Below, piece after piece: positions 1 through 8,255 of a DNA stretch of 64,000 nt. Origin of the DNA: CAIKMD01 sp963740675 (lineage in GTDB: Bacteria; Pseudomonadota; Alphaproteobacteria; ATCC43930; CGMCC-115725); contig CAVUFS010000007.1 in the NCBI GenBank assembly GCA_963740675.1, positions 434,001 through 498,000 on the forward strand. Reading direction: 5' to 3'. How positions within the stretch are numbered: position 1 is the stretch's first letter; every line of letters starts with the position of its first letter. The notes below the pieces were generated by a model, which saw only the letters and a program-made list of their open reading frames with translations, was not told where the DNA came from and did not search any database. Both the position numbers and the translations under genes were made by a program.

Positions 1-750
1 ATGCGCGCGCATCCAAACGATCGTCTCGAACCAGCCCTTCAAAAAGCTGCGCACAGCTTCGGGTTTTTCTTGCAAGACCGCGGTCGAGGCGAAGATCGCG
101 TGCTGGATGAAATCATGCTCGATCTCGGAGGTCGGGAACAGCAACCGGCCCTGCTTCGTCTCCTCGAGCTTGAAGCCGAGCGCCGCCGCGGTGACGGCCG
201 CATCGACCTGACCCGTGACAAGCGCCGCGGTATCCGCAGCCCAGCTTCCGCCGGCCGCGACCATGGTCACGTCATCGGGCCCCCAACCCTTTTGCTGCAT
301 CAGCTTCTGAAGCAGCCAGCGCGTCACACCCGCGCCCGACGAGACGCTGACCTTCTTGCCCTTGAGGTCGTCGGGACCTTTGAGCGGCGAGTTGTAGGGC
401 ACGACGATACCGAGGAAGAGCGGCGGCCCCGCCATCTCGGCCACGGCGATCTCGGGCGCGCCTTTCGCGACATAAGAGAGATCGGAGCCGCCGCTCAGCG
501 CAATATCGATCGCGCCGGCCGCCATCGCCTGATGCTGCTTGCCGCTGCCGCCGAAAGCGATGCTTTCGACAGCGACACCGTTCTTCGCGAACATGCCTTC
601 GCGAATTCCGACTTCGACCGGGATGAAAGAGAAGGCCTGTGCCGCGGAATTGCCGACGCGGAGCTTAACCGGATCGGCACAAGCGGGCGCCGCGACGGCG
701 AGCGCCAGGAACGTGGCGGCCAGCGTTCGAAAACGCACGCCGGCCGCCAT
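1..750 (-). CDS. ABC transporter substrate-binding protein (SsuA/THI5-like), partial
   Basis: Periplasmic solute-binding protein of the NMT1/THI5/SsuA class; only the first 250 codons lie in the window and the C-terminus runs off the left edge. The ATG at 748-750 gives a signal peptide of about 25 residues ending ACA before DPVKLRVGNSAAQ. Subfamily marks visible are the FIPVEVGIREGMFAKNGV segment, DLKGKKVSVSSGAG, QKGWGPDDV and FLKGWFETIVWM. It starts 5 nt after the stop of the upstream permease, so it is the last visible gene of the transporter operon and a sixth binding protein for the same ABC core. The ligand is unknown. Confidence 0.9.
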   Translation of the reverse strand, partial: MAAGVRFRTLAATFLALAVAAPACADPVKLRVGNSAAQAFSFIPVEVGIREGMFAKNGVAVESIAFGGSGKQHQAMAAGAIDIALSGGSDLSYVAKGAPEIAVAEMAGPPLFLGIVVPYNSPLKGPDDLKGKKVSVSSGAGVTRWLLQKLMQQKGWGPDDVTMVAAGGSWAADTAALVTGQVDAAVTAAALGFKLEETKQGRLLFPTSEIEHDFIQHAIFASTAVLQEKPEAVRSFLKGWFETIVWMRAH

Positions 751-755
751 GGTCC

Positions 756-1550
756 CTAGCCGATATTCCAGCGGCTGAACCGCCGTTCCGCCATGCGGCA
801 AAGCTCGTTGAGCGTCACCGCGATCGCCGCCAGCACCGAGATCAGCGCGAAAAGATCGGGCGGCGAGAAGCTTTCGGCGAAGAGGCGCGTATAGAAGCCG
901 ATACCCGCCGTCGAGACATAGAGTTCGGCCAGCAACACACCGAGCAGCACCGCCGTCATGCCGAGACGCATGCCGGTGAAGAAGCTCGGGATCATGTGCG
1001 GGAAGATGATGGAGGTGAAGACCTGCCAGCGGCTGGCGCCCATCGAATGCGCGGCGCGCAGCAATTGCGGCCGCAGATTCTGAACGCCAGCAACGGTGGT
1101 CACGATCACCGGGAAAATGCCGTGGCTGACGCCGAAGGCGATCTTCGCCGCGGGGCCGATGCCGAAGATCAGCACGAAGAGCGGCAGGATGGTCGCTTGC
1201 GGCGTCGCATAGAGCATCAGGATCACCGGCAGGATCGATTGCTTGGTGAAGCCATGCAGGCCGACGGCAAGACCGACCGCGAGCCCGATCGAGACCGACA
1301 TCAGGAAGGCGGTGACGAGTTCCAGGATCGTGACGCGGATCGCGTTGACGATCTTCGGATCGCCGAAGATGTGCGGCAACGAAGCGATCGCCTGGCTGGG
1401 GGGGCACAGGAAGAGCGGATCGGCGTAGAGCCGCGCGCCGATCTCCCAAAGCGCGAGCAGAATAAAGATCGCGAGCAGTCGGGCCCAGCCCGGCGACATG
1501 ATCGGTCCGCGGCGAGCGGGCGAAATGCTGCTGATCGTGGTGGCTGTCAT
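756..1550 (-). CDS. ABC transporter permease (SsuC/TauC-like)
   Basis: Inner-membrane permease of the nitrate/sulfonate/taurine ABC importer class (BPD_transp_1 fold), 264 aa, usual length for the family. Hydrophobic segments run from about residue 20 (LLAIFILLALWEIGARL) to the C-terminus, roughly six in number. The cytoplasmic EAA-type coupling loop is visible as AAHSMGASRWQVF near residue 165. Its ATG overlaps the stop of the other permease by 4 nt (ATGA), which indicates translational coupling. Together with the adjacent permease and ATPase it should form the core importer served by the surrounding binding proteins. Substrate not deducible. Confidence 0.92.
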   Translation of the reverse strand: MTATTISSISPARRGPIMSPGWARLLAIFILLALWEIGARLYADPLFLCPPSQAIASLPHIFGDPKIVNAIRVTILELVTAFLMSVSIGLAVGLAVGLHGFTKQSILPVILMLYATPQATILPLFVLIFGIGPAAKIAFGVSHGIFPVIVTTVAGVQNLRPQLLRAAHSMGASRWQVFTSIIFPHMIPSFFTGMRLGMTAVLLGVLLAELYVSTAGIGFYTRLFAESFSPPDLFALISVLAAIAVTLNELCRMAERRFSRWNIG

Positions 1551-2308
1551 TGGAAGCCCCGTCGGCCGCGTGCCTCGGCGAAGGACACGATGCCGTTGAT
1601 GATGAATGCCATGAGCACCGCAAAAACGATATTCGCGAACATCTGGGCCAATTCCATGTTCTCGGCGAGCGAGACTATGCGATGGCCGAGCCCCGCCAGT
1701 GAGGAAATGGTTTCACCGCCGAGGATCGCGAGGAAAGCGATGATGCAGCCCAGCCGCAGGCCGGTGAGAACCACCGGGAAAGCCGCCGGCAACATCACCG
1801 ACCAGAAGAGCTGGAAGTCGTTTGCCCCCATCGACTGCGCGGCGCGGATATAGGCCTTGTCGACATTGGCAAGGCCGGCGATGGTGTTGAGCACCACCGG
1901 AAAGAAAGCGATCGTCGTGCCGATCGCGATCTTCGAGCCGGCGCCGAGACCGAAGAACAAGAGATAGAGCGGAAAGAGCAGGATTGCCGGGATCGAGTAA
2001 ATGCCGGCGAGCAGCGGATCGAAAACGCGCACGGCATAGGCCGAGCGGCTGATGATATAGCCGAGGGAGCAGCCCGCGATCGCCGCGATCGCGACCGCGA
2101 CGAGCCATTCATGGACCGTCACCCAGAGATCGGGCCAGATACCGCTGGTTGTCAGCAACACCCAGAAATTCTTGAACACCGGGGCCGGCGGCGGCAGCAG
2201 CAGCGGATTGATGTGGCCCGGCATCGTCCCGATGTACCACGCCACCAGGATAAGGATCAGCACGCCAAGCTGGATCAGCCTTTGGCCGATACCGAGTTGC
2301 GGTCTCAT
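1547..2308 (-). CDS. ABC transporter permease (SsuC/TauC-like)
   Basis: Second inner-membrane permease, 253 aa, of the same class as its neighbour but clearly divergent from it, so the core is probably a heterodimer. Membrane segments begin at about residue 10 (LIQLGVLILILVAWYIG). The EAA-type loop reads AAQSMGANDFQLFWSV near residue 165. It overlaps the ATPase gene upstream and the next permease downstream by 4 nt each (both ATGA), a tight arrangement typical of co-translated transporter subunits. Confidence 0.92.
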   Translation of the reverse strand: MRPQLGIGQRLIQLGVLILILVAWYIGTMPGHINPLLLPPPAPVFKNFWVLLTTSGIWPDLWVTVHEWLVAVAIAAIAGCSLGYIISRSAYAVRVFDPLLAGIYSIPAILLFPLYLLFFGLGAGSKIAIGTTIAFFPVVLNTIAGLANVDKAYIRAAQSMGANDFQLFWSVMLPAAFPVVLTGLRLGCIIAFLAILGGETISSLAGLGHRIVSLAENMELAQMFANIVFAVLMAFIINGIVSFAEARGRRGFQ

Positions 2309-3123
2309 ACTCCTGCCTCGGCTGGCTGGTGAACCATGGTCTTGCGGATTTCGTCATGCAGGAGCTCGTACAGCTCGTTGCGCAGATCGCCGAGCTTGGT
2401 CGAGGTCATGAACTCGCTCTTGCGCGGATGCGGCTCGTCGACGTGAATGATCTTCTTGATCCGGCCCGGCCGCGCGGTCAGCACGGCGACGCGATCGGCC
2501 AGGAACACCGCCTCGACAAGGCTGTGCGTGACGAAGATGATGGTCTTGCCGGTGCGCGCCAGCAGGACCGAGAGATCCTCGCCCAGCACCATGCGCGTCT
2601 GCTCGTCGAGCGCGGCGAAGGGCTCGTCCATCAACAGGATTTCCGTCTGCAGGCCAAGCGCGCGCGCAAGTTGTACGCGCTGCTTCATGCCGCCTGAGAG
2701 TTGTGCCGGGTAATGCTGCGCGAAGTCGGAGAGGCCGACCGCCTCGAGCGATTGCCGCGCGCGCGGCTCGCGCTCGGCCTTGGCGACACCCTGGAACGCC
2801 ATGCCGAGCTTCACATTGTCGATCACCGTCCGCCAGGGAAACAGCGTGTTCTCCTGGAAGACATAGGCGACCTTTTGCGGCGACGGACCGCGCACTTCCT
2901 GCCCGTCGATGGTGACGCGGCCGGTCGACTGCGTCGCCAAGCCGCCGATGATGTTGAGCAAGGTACTCTTGCCGCAACCCGACGGTCCGATCAGGCATAG
3001 CAATTCGCCGCGCGCGATATCGAGTGTCGCGCTTTCCAGCGCCACCACCCGCCGAGGATCCCCCTCCGCACCGAAGGCCTGGCTGACGCCTTCGACTTTG
3101 ATAACCGCATCGCCCCGATTCAC
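2305..3123 (-). CDS. ABC transporter ATP-binding protein (SsuB/TauB-like)
   Basis: Cytoplasmic ATPase that powers the importer, 272 aa. Motifs in order: Walker A GPSGCGKST near residue 43, Q-loop VFQENTLFPW, signature LSGGMKQR, Walker B ILLMDEPFAALD and the H-loop in FVTHSLVEA. The start is GTG at 3123, chosen because AGGAG lies 6 nt upstream. It follows the first of five tandem binding-protein genes by 36 nt and overlaps the permease gene by 4 nt. It is the only ATPase for the six binding proteins in this operon. Confidence 0.94.
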   Translation of the reverse strand: MNRGDAVIKVEGVSQAFGAEGDPRRVVALESATLDIARGELLCLIGPSGCGKSTLLNIIGGLATQSTGRVTIDGQEVRGPSPQKVAYVFQENTLFPWRTVIDNVKLGMAFQGVAKAEREPRARQSLEAVGLSDFAQHYPAQLSGGMKQRVQLARALGLQTEILLMDEPFAALDEQTRMVLGEDLSVLLARTGKTIIFVTHSLVEAVFLADRVAVLTARPGRIKKIIHVDEPHPRKSEFMTSTKLGDLRNELYELLHDEIRKTMVHQPAEAGV

Positions 3124-3159
3124 GTCATGCTCCTCTCAACAGCGTCTCAACAGCGCGGA

Positions 3160-4131
3160 TCACGAATGACCCGGCAGGAATTTTTCGGTGTAAAGCTTGC
3201 TCATATCCGGCTCGGTCGGAAGCAGATTCATCTGCACGAAAGAGCGACTTAACACCGCAACAGCCTTGGGCTCAAAGCGCCCGGTATCGGAAAAAGTGGG
3301 CATCACTGTATCATAGGCCTTGTTCGCGATCTCCGGCGACTGATGCATGATCGGCGCGATCAGCTTCACCGCCTCGTCCTTATTGGCCTTCATCCAGGCG
3401 ATCGTCTCGAACCAGCCGGCGAGGAAGCCGCGCACCGCTTCGGGGCGCTGCTCGGTCACCTTTTTCGACGCATAGATAATGTGGACAATGAAATCTGGCA
3501 CGATCGTGCCGAAATTGACCACGGTATGGCCGATCCCATCGCGCTCGAGCCGCGCCGCGGTTGCGACGTCGCTCGACATGGCGTCGATCTGCTGTGTCTT
3601 GATGGCGGCGATCTGACCGGCGATATCGCCGAGGAAGATGACATTGATGCCGTCCGGACCCCAGCCTTCATGGCGGGCCAGCTCGCGCGTCGTCCATTCG
3701 GTGAGCGAGCCGACGCTCGAGACACTGACCTTGCGGCCTTTGAGATCGGCGACCGTCTTCACCGGCCCATTCGCGCCCGCAACCAGGACAAGCCCATCGG
3801 GCCGGCCAGCATAGGCCGCGATCGCGACGACGGGCGTCCCCTTGGCAACCGTCGACATTTCCGGGCCGCCGCCGAGGCCGATATCGACCCCCTCGGCCAC
3901 AAGCGCCTGTTGCTGCTTGGCCGCGCCGGCAAAAGTGACGATCTCGATATCGACGCCGTGCTTCTGGAAGAAGCCTTTCGCGATGCCGACATCGGGCGGG
4001 GTGAAATCGATCGGTTCGGCCTGGGCTTTGCCGACGCGCAGCGTCTCATTGGCGCTCGCCGCCGGCATCGCGATGCCCAGCAGCGCGACAAGCGCCACGG
4101 CCGCAACACCCCATGCCGATGCTTTGCCCAT
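3160..4131 (-). CDS. ABC transporter substrate-binding protein, tandem copy A
   Basis: Periplasmic SBP of the SsuA/THI5 class, 323 aa from ATG 4131. That start is preferred over in-frame ATGs upstream because GGGGAGGA ends 9 nt before it. A signal peptide of about 26 residues ends ASA before NETLRVGKAQ. Subfamily signatures: VGSLTEWTTRELARHEGW, GWGPDGI, FLAGWFETIAWM and a C-terminal PDMSKLYTEKFLP. It is the copy nearest the ATPase gene (36 nt). By eye it is closely related to copies B, D and E, which supports duplication in place with ligand-pocket divergence. Confidence 0.92.
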   Translation of the reverse strand: MGKASAWGVAAVALVALLGIAMPAASANETLRVGKAQAEPIDFTPPDVGIAKGFFQKHGVDIEIVTFAGAAKQQQALVAEGVDIGLGGGPEMSTVAKGTPVVAIAAYAGRPDGLVLVAGANGPVKTVADLKGRKVSVSSVGSLTEWTTRELARHEGWGPDGINVIFLGDIAGQIAAIKTQQIDAMSSDVATAARLERDGIGHTVVNFGTIVPDFIVHIIYASKKVTEQRPEAVRGFLAGWFETIAWMKANKDEAVKLIAPIMHQSPEIANKAYDTVMPTFSDTGRFEPKAVAVLSRSFVQMNLLPTEPDMSKLYTEKFLPGHS

Positions 4132-4154
4132 CACTCGCATTCCTCCCCACCCCA

Positions 4155-5144
4155 TCACTGCGCGCTCGGCAAGAATTTCTCGGTGTAGAGCTTCGACATA
4201 TCCGGCTCGGCCGGCAATTGGTTCATCTGCACGAAAGACTGCGCCAGCACCTTCAGCGCTTTCGGATCGAACTTCCCGGTGTCGGAGAAGCTCGGCATGA
4301 TCTCGTCATAGGCGCGGCCGGTGATCTCCGGCGTCTGATGCATCACCGTCGCCGCGATCTTCACCGTCTCGTCCTTGTTCTTGCGCATCCAGGCGATGGT
4401 GTCGAACCAGCCGGCGAGGAAGGCTCGCAGCTGATCCGGATGCTCGGCGATCATCTTATTGGTCGCATAAGTGATGTGATTGATGAAATCGGGCGCGACC
4501 GTCGAGAAATGCAGCACGATCTTCGCCGCGCCTTCTTTCTCGAGTTTGTAGGCGCCGGCGACGTCAATCGCCATACCTTCGATATCCTTGGTCCGCATCG
4601 CCGCGATCTGCGCTTCGTCGGCGCCGAGCGGCGTCACGACGATGCCGTCTGGCCCCCAACCTTGCTGACGCGAGGCCTGATGCACCGCCCAATCGGTGAG
4701 GCCGCCGACGGTCGAGACGGCGATCCGCTTGCCTTTGAGATCGGCGGGGCTGTTGATTCCCGCATCGGGCCGCACGATCAGCAGCAGACCCATCGGCCCG
4801 GCGAAAGCGCAGATGGCGAGGTCGCTATTACCCTTGGCGACGAAGACCAACTCTGGCCCCGAACCGAGACCGATATCGACGGCATCGGCGGCAAGACCTT
4901 GCTGCAACTTGGCGCTGCCGGCGAAATTGATCTCTTCGATGTCGAGCCCGTGCTTTGTGAAGAAGCCCTTCTCCATGCCGACATCGAGCGGCACGAAATC
5001 GAAAGGAAGCGCGATCGCCTTGCCAACGCGGAGCTTCGCATCGGCTGCAGCCGCCGGCGCCGCGCCGAGACCCGGCAGCATCGTGACGGCCAAGCCGAGC
5101 ACGGCGAGCGAAACGCGCCAACGAATGTTCTTCCTCACGACCAT
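4155..5144 (-). CDS. ABC transporter substrate-binding protein, tandem copy B
   Basis: Second of five tandem SBPs, 329 aa from ATG 5144. A GTG at 5138 has better spacing (7 nt) to GGAGG and may be the true start. Signal peptide with hydrophobic core LAVLGLAVTMLPGLGAAPA, cleaved before DAKLRVGKAI. It carries the subfamily block RQQGWGPDGI and ends PDMSKLYTEKFLP, nearly the same C-terminus as copy A. It is separated from copy A by 23 nt. Its FDFVPLDVGMEKGFFTKHGL segment places it firmly in this family. Ligand unknown. Confidence 0.92.
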   Translation of the reverse strand: MVVRKNIRWRVSLAVLGLAVTMLPGLGAAPAAAADAKLRVGKAIALPFDFVPLDVGMEKGFFTKHGLDIEEINFAGSAKLQQGLAADAVDIGLGSGPELVFVAKGNSDLAICAFAGPMGLLLIVRPDAGINSPADLKGKRIAVSTVGGLTDWAVHQASRQQGWGPDGIVVTPLGADEAQIAAMRTKDIEGMAIDVAGAYKLEKEGAAKIVLHFSTVAPDFINHITYATNKMIAEHPDQLRAFLAGWFDTIAWMRKNKDETVKIAATVMHQTPEITGRAYDEIMPSFSDTGKFDPKALKVLAQSFVQMNQLPAEPDMSKLYTEKFLPSAQ

Positions 5145-5171
5145 TCCTCCCCTAATGCCCGATCGTGCCAC

Positions 5172-6161
5172 TTACTGCGGCGCGCCGGGCAGATATTTTT
5201 CGGTGATGACCTTGGTCAGATCGGGCTTGGTCGGCAACGTGCCGAGCTCGACGAAAGATTGCGCCAGCGTATCGAGCGCCTTCGGATTGAATTTTCCGTC
5301 GGTCGAGAAGGTCGGCATGATGTCGTCATAGACCTTGCCTTCGATCTCTTCCGAAACGCCGCCGACGCGCGCACCGATCTTCACCGATTCGGCTTTATGC
5401 GTCTGCATATAAGCGATTGTGTCGAACCAGCCGGCGAGGAATTCGCGCACATATTCGGGATGCTCGGCGATAATCTTGTTGCTGGCGAAGATCACATGGA
5501 TGTGAAAATCCGGCACGATCTTGCCGAAATGCACGATGGTGCGCGTCGCGCCTTCCTCGCCGAGCTTTAGCGCGGTCGCGATATCGGTGACCATGCCGTT
5601 GGTCTGATTGGTACGCAGCGCCGCGACTTGCGGCGTCTCGGCACCGAGCTCGACCAGCTTGATCCCATCCGGGCCCCAGCCTTGCTGGCGCGACAGCTCT
5701 TTCACCAGCCAGGCGGTGAGCGAGCCGACGGTCGAGACGCTAATCAGCTTGCCTTTCAGATCGGCGGCCGACTGCACCGGCCCGTCCTTCTGCGTGATGA
5801 TGGTCAGCAGCTCCGGCGCGTTCGCCATCGCGGCTACCCCCAACTCGGGATTGCCTTTGACGATAAAAGCCAGCTCAGGGCCGGAGCCGACCGCGATGTC
5901 GATCGAATCCGAGGCGATGCCGCGCTGCAGATTGGCGCTGCCCGGGAAGGCGGTCGCTTCAATATCGAGATTGTGTTTGGCGAAGATGCCTTTCTCGATG
6001 CCGATATCGAGCGGCACGAAGGTGAAGGGCTGCGCCTGCGCCTTGCCGACGCGCAGCTTATCGGCGGCGAGCGCCGAGCCCGCCGTCACGCCCGACAACG
6101 CCGGCAAAACAAGAGCGAGCGCAACGAGCGCCGATGCGCGCCAAATATTCCCTTGGTACAT
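5172..6161 (-). CDS. ABC transporter substrate-binding protein, tandem copy C
   Basis: Third tandem SBP, 329 aa, with signal peptide up to about residue 33 (ends SALA before ADKLRVGKAQ). The core matches its neighbours (FTFVPLDIGIEKGIFAKHNL, RQQGWGPDGIKLVELG, FLAGWFDTIAYM). Its C-terminus is the most divergent of the set: PDLTKVITEKYLP replaces the PDMSKLYTEKFLP seen in A, B and E. The spacing to copy B is 27 nt and to copy D 48 nt. The divergence of the last helix suggests it separated from the others earlier. Confidence 0.92.
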   Translation of the reverse strand: MYQGNIWRASALVALALVLPALSGVTAGSALAADKLRVGKAQAQPFTFVPLDIGIEKGIFAKHNLDIEATAFPGSANLQRGIASDSIDIAVGSGPELAFIVKGNPELGVAAMANAPELLTIITQKDGPVQSAADLKGKLISVSTVGSLTAWLVKELSRQQGWGPDGIKLVELGAETPQVAALRTNQTNGMVTDIATALKLGEEGATRTIVHFGKIVPDFHIHVIFASNKIIAEHPEYVREFLAGWFDTIAYMQTHKAESVKIGARVGGVSEEIEGKVYDDIMPTFSTDGKFNPKALDTLAQSFVELGTLPTKPDLTKVITEKYLPGAPQ

Positions 6162-6209
6162 TCCTACAACTACCCCTGAGCCATTCCCTGCACGGCCTTC
6201 GGCCGCTTA

Positions 6210-7196
6210 TCACTTTGACGACGATTTTACCGGCAAAAATTGCTCAGTATAGAGTTTTGACATATCCGGCTCTTTGTCGAGCACGCCCATCTCAACGAAG
6301 GACTTGGCAAGAATTGCGAGTGCCTTCGGATTGAAGCGCCCTGTATCAGAGAACATGGGCATGACATCGTCGTAAGTCCGGCTCGCGATCTCGGGCGAGA
6401 TGTTCATGATCTCGGAGGCCTTGTCGACCATGACCTGCTTGTTCTGGCGGATATAGGCGATGGTGTCGAACCAACCGGCGAGGAAGCCCTTGAGATCGTT
6501 GGGCCGCGTCGCGACCGCCTTGGTGGTCGCGTAAATCACGTGGATATGGAAGTCACTGACGATATTGCCGAAGCGGACGAGAATACGGCTGGCACCTTCC
6601 TCTTGCAGCTTATAGGCAAGCGCGACATCGGCGACGAAGCCATCGACATTCTTGCTGCGCATCGCCGCGATCTGCGACGAATTCGAGCCGAGATAGGCGA
6701 TCTTGATACCATCCGGTCCCCAGCCCTGCTGGCGCGAGGTCTCACGCACCAGCCATTCGGTGAGGGAACCGGCGGTCGAGACGCTGATCGTCTTGTCCTT
6801 GAGGTCCGCCGCGCTCTTGACCGGCCCGTCTGGCTGGACGCTCAGATCGAGCAGCAGCGGCTGATTGGCCATCGCAGCAATCCCGATCTCGGGATTGCCC
6901 TTGGCGACGAAAGCGAGCGCCGGGCCCGAGCCGATGCCGACATCGACCGCATCGGCCGCAATCGCCTGCTGCAGCTTGGCGTCACCGGCAAAGCCAGACG
7001 TTTCGACGTCGACGCCGTATTTTTTGAAGAAGCCATGCTCGATGCCGATATCGACCGGCACGAAGGAGAAGGAATCGGCCTGTGACTTGCCGACCCGCAG
7101 CTTTTGCTGCGCCGAAGCCTGGCTGGCGACAAATAGGAGAGACGCCGAGACGATTGCCGCTGCGGCAAAGCGAAAGCTGGAAAATACGCGCTTCAT
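6210..7196 (-). CDS. ABC transporter substrate-binding protein, tandem copy D
   Basis: Fourth tandem SBP, 328 aa from ATG 7196, with GGAGAG a few bases upstream; an in-frame ATG lies 18 nt earlier. Signal peptide ends ASA before QQKLRVGKSQ. Conserved blocks: FSFVPVDIGIEHGFFKKYGV, RQQGWGPDGIKIAYLG, FLAGWFDTIAYI and PDMSKLYTEQFLP. It begins 14 nt after the stop of copy E, so the two are almost certainly on one message. Confidence 0.92.
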   Translation of the reverse strand: MKRVFSSFRFAAAAIVSASLLFVASQASAQQKLRVGKSQADSFSFVPVDIGIEHGFFKKYGVDVETSGFAGDAKLQQAIAADAVDVGIGSGPALAFVAKGNPEIGIAAMANQPLLLDLSVQPDGPVKSAADLKDKTISVSTAGSLTEWLVRETSRQQGWGPDGIKIAYLGSNSSQIAAMRSKNVDGFVADVALAYKLQEEGASRILVRFGNIVSDFHIHVIYATTKAVATRPNDLKGFLAGWFDTIAYIRQNKQVMVDKASEIMNISPEIASRTYDDVMPMFSDTGRFNPKALAILAKSFVEMGVLDKEPDMSKLYTEQFLPVKSSSK

Positions 7197-7210
7197 CCCG
7201 GTCTCTCCGC

Positions 7211-8191
7211 TCATTTGCCCGCAGGCAGGAATTTCTCGGTGTAGAGCTTCGACATGTCCGGCTTTTCCGGCAGCATATTCATGTCGACGAAAGACTGTGC
7301 GAGCACGGCGAGACCTTTCTGATCGAAGCGGCCGTCATCCGTGAGCATGGGAATGGTCTCGTCATAGACCTTACCGACGACCGATTCCGGAATCTTCAGC
7401 ACGCCGCTCGAGATCCGCACCGTTTCCGCTTTGTTGTGCTTGAAGAAAGCGACGGTCTCGAACCAGGCAGCGAGGAACTTCTTCACGTCATCCGGACGCT
7501 TCGCGATCATATCCGTCGATGCGTAGATCACGTGGTTGACGTAGTCTTTCACGACATCGCCGAACTTCAAGAGAATACGGACTTCGCCTGCCTCTTCGAA
7601 CTGGTAGGCAGTCGTGATGTCGAACGGCGCCATATCGATCTGATGCGTGCGCAGGGATGCGAGTTGCGCGGTCGCATCGCCGAGCGCGACGCGCCTGATG
7701 CCGTCCGGCCCCCAGCCTTCGCGGCGTCCGAGCTCGCGCACCATCCAATCGGTCTGCGAGCCGGGGCTCGAAATGCTGGCGAGCTTACCTTTGAGATCGG
7801 CGATCGAATGGATCGGACCGCTGGCCAGCACGGAGACCGTGATGCCGAGCGGCGGGCCCGCTTCCTGGGCGACAGCCAAAATCGGCGAGCCTTTGGCGAT
7901 GAACGCCATGCCCGGTCCCGAACCGACGCCGATATCGACGGCCCCCGCGGCAAAAGCCTGCTGCAGCTTGGCGTCGCCGGCGAACGCCGAAATTTCGATG
8001 TCGAGACCGTGCTTTTTGAAGATGCCTTTTTCGACACCGACATCGATCGGCGTGAATTGGAAAAGCGAAGGGAAGCCTTTGCCAAAGCGCAGTGCATCGG
8101 CCCTGGCCGACACGCTGCCAGCGAGAACGCCAAACGCAACGGCCACGACCGCCGCGACGGTGCGGCCGCCGATCATTCGGTTCAAGCGCAT
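7211..8191 (-). CDS. ABC transporter substrate-binding protein, tandem copy E
   Basis: Fifth tandem SBP and the first after hyuB in transcription order, 326 aa from ATG 8191 with GGAGGGG just upstream. Signal peptide ends SARA before DALRFGKGFP. The family block here reads RREGWGPDGIRRVALG and the C-terminus PDMSKLYTEKFLP. The pocket-proximal stretch after the signal (FQFTPIDVGVEKGIFKKHGL) is conserved, while the middle (VSVLASGPIHSIADL) differs from the other copies. The 64-nt gap to hyuB has no terminator-like hairpin, supporting read-through. Confidence 0.92.
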   Translation of the reverse strand: MRLNRMIGGRTVAAVVAVAFGVLAGSVSARADALRFGKGFPSLFQFTPIDVGVEKGIFKKHGLDIEISAFAGDAKLQQAFAAGAVDIGVGSGPGMAFIAKGSPILAVAQEAGPPLGITVSVLASGPIHSIADLKGKLASISSPGSQTDWMVRELGRREGWGPDGIRRVALGDATAQLASLRTHQIDMAPFDITTAYQFEEAGEVRILLKFGDVVKDYVNHVIYASTDMIAKRPDDVKKFLAAWFETVAFFKHNKAETVRISSGVLKIPESVVGKVYDETIPMLTDDGRFDQKGLAVLAQSFVDMNMLPEKPDMSKLYTEKFLPAGK

Positions 8192-8255
8192 CACCCCTCC
8201 CTGCACTCCGCGCGGCGCCGCCCCTTAGGAGCAGCGCCGGCGGTCGATTCGCTTT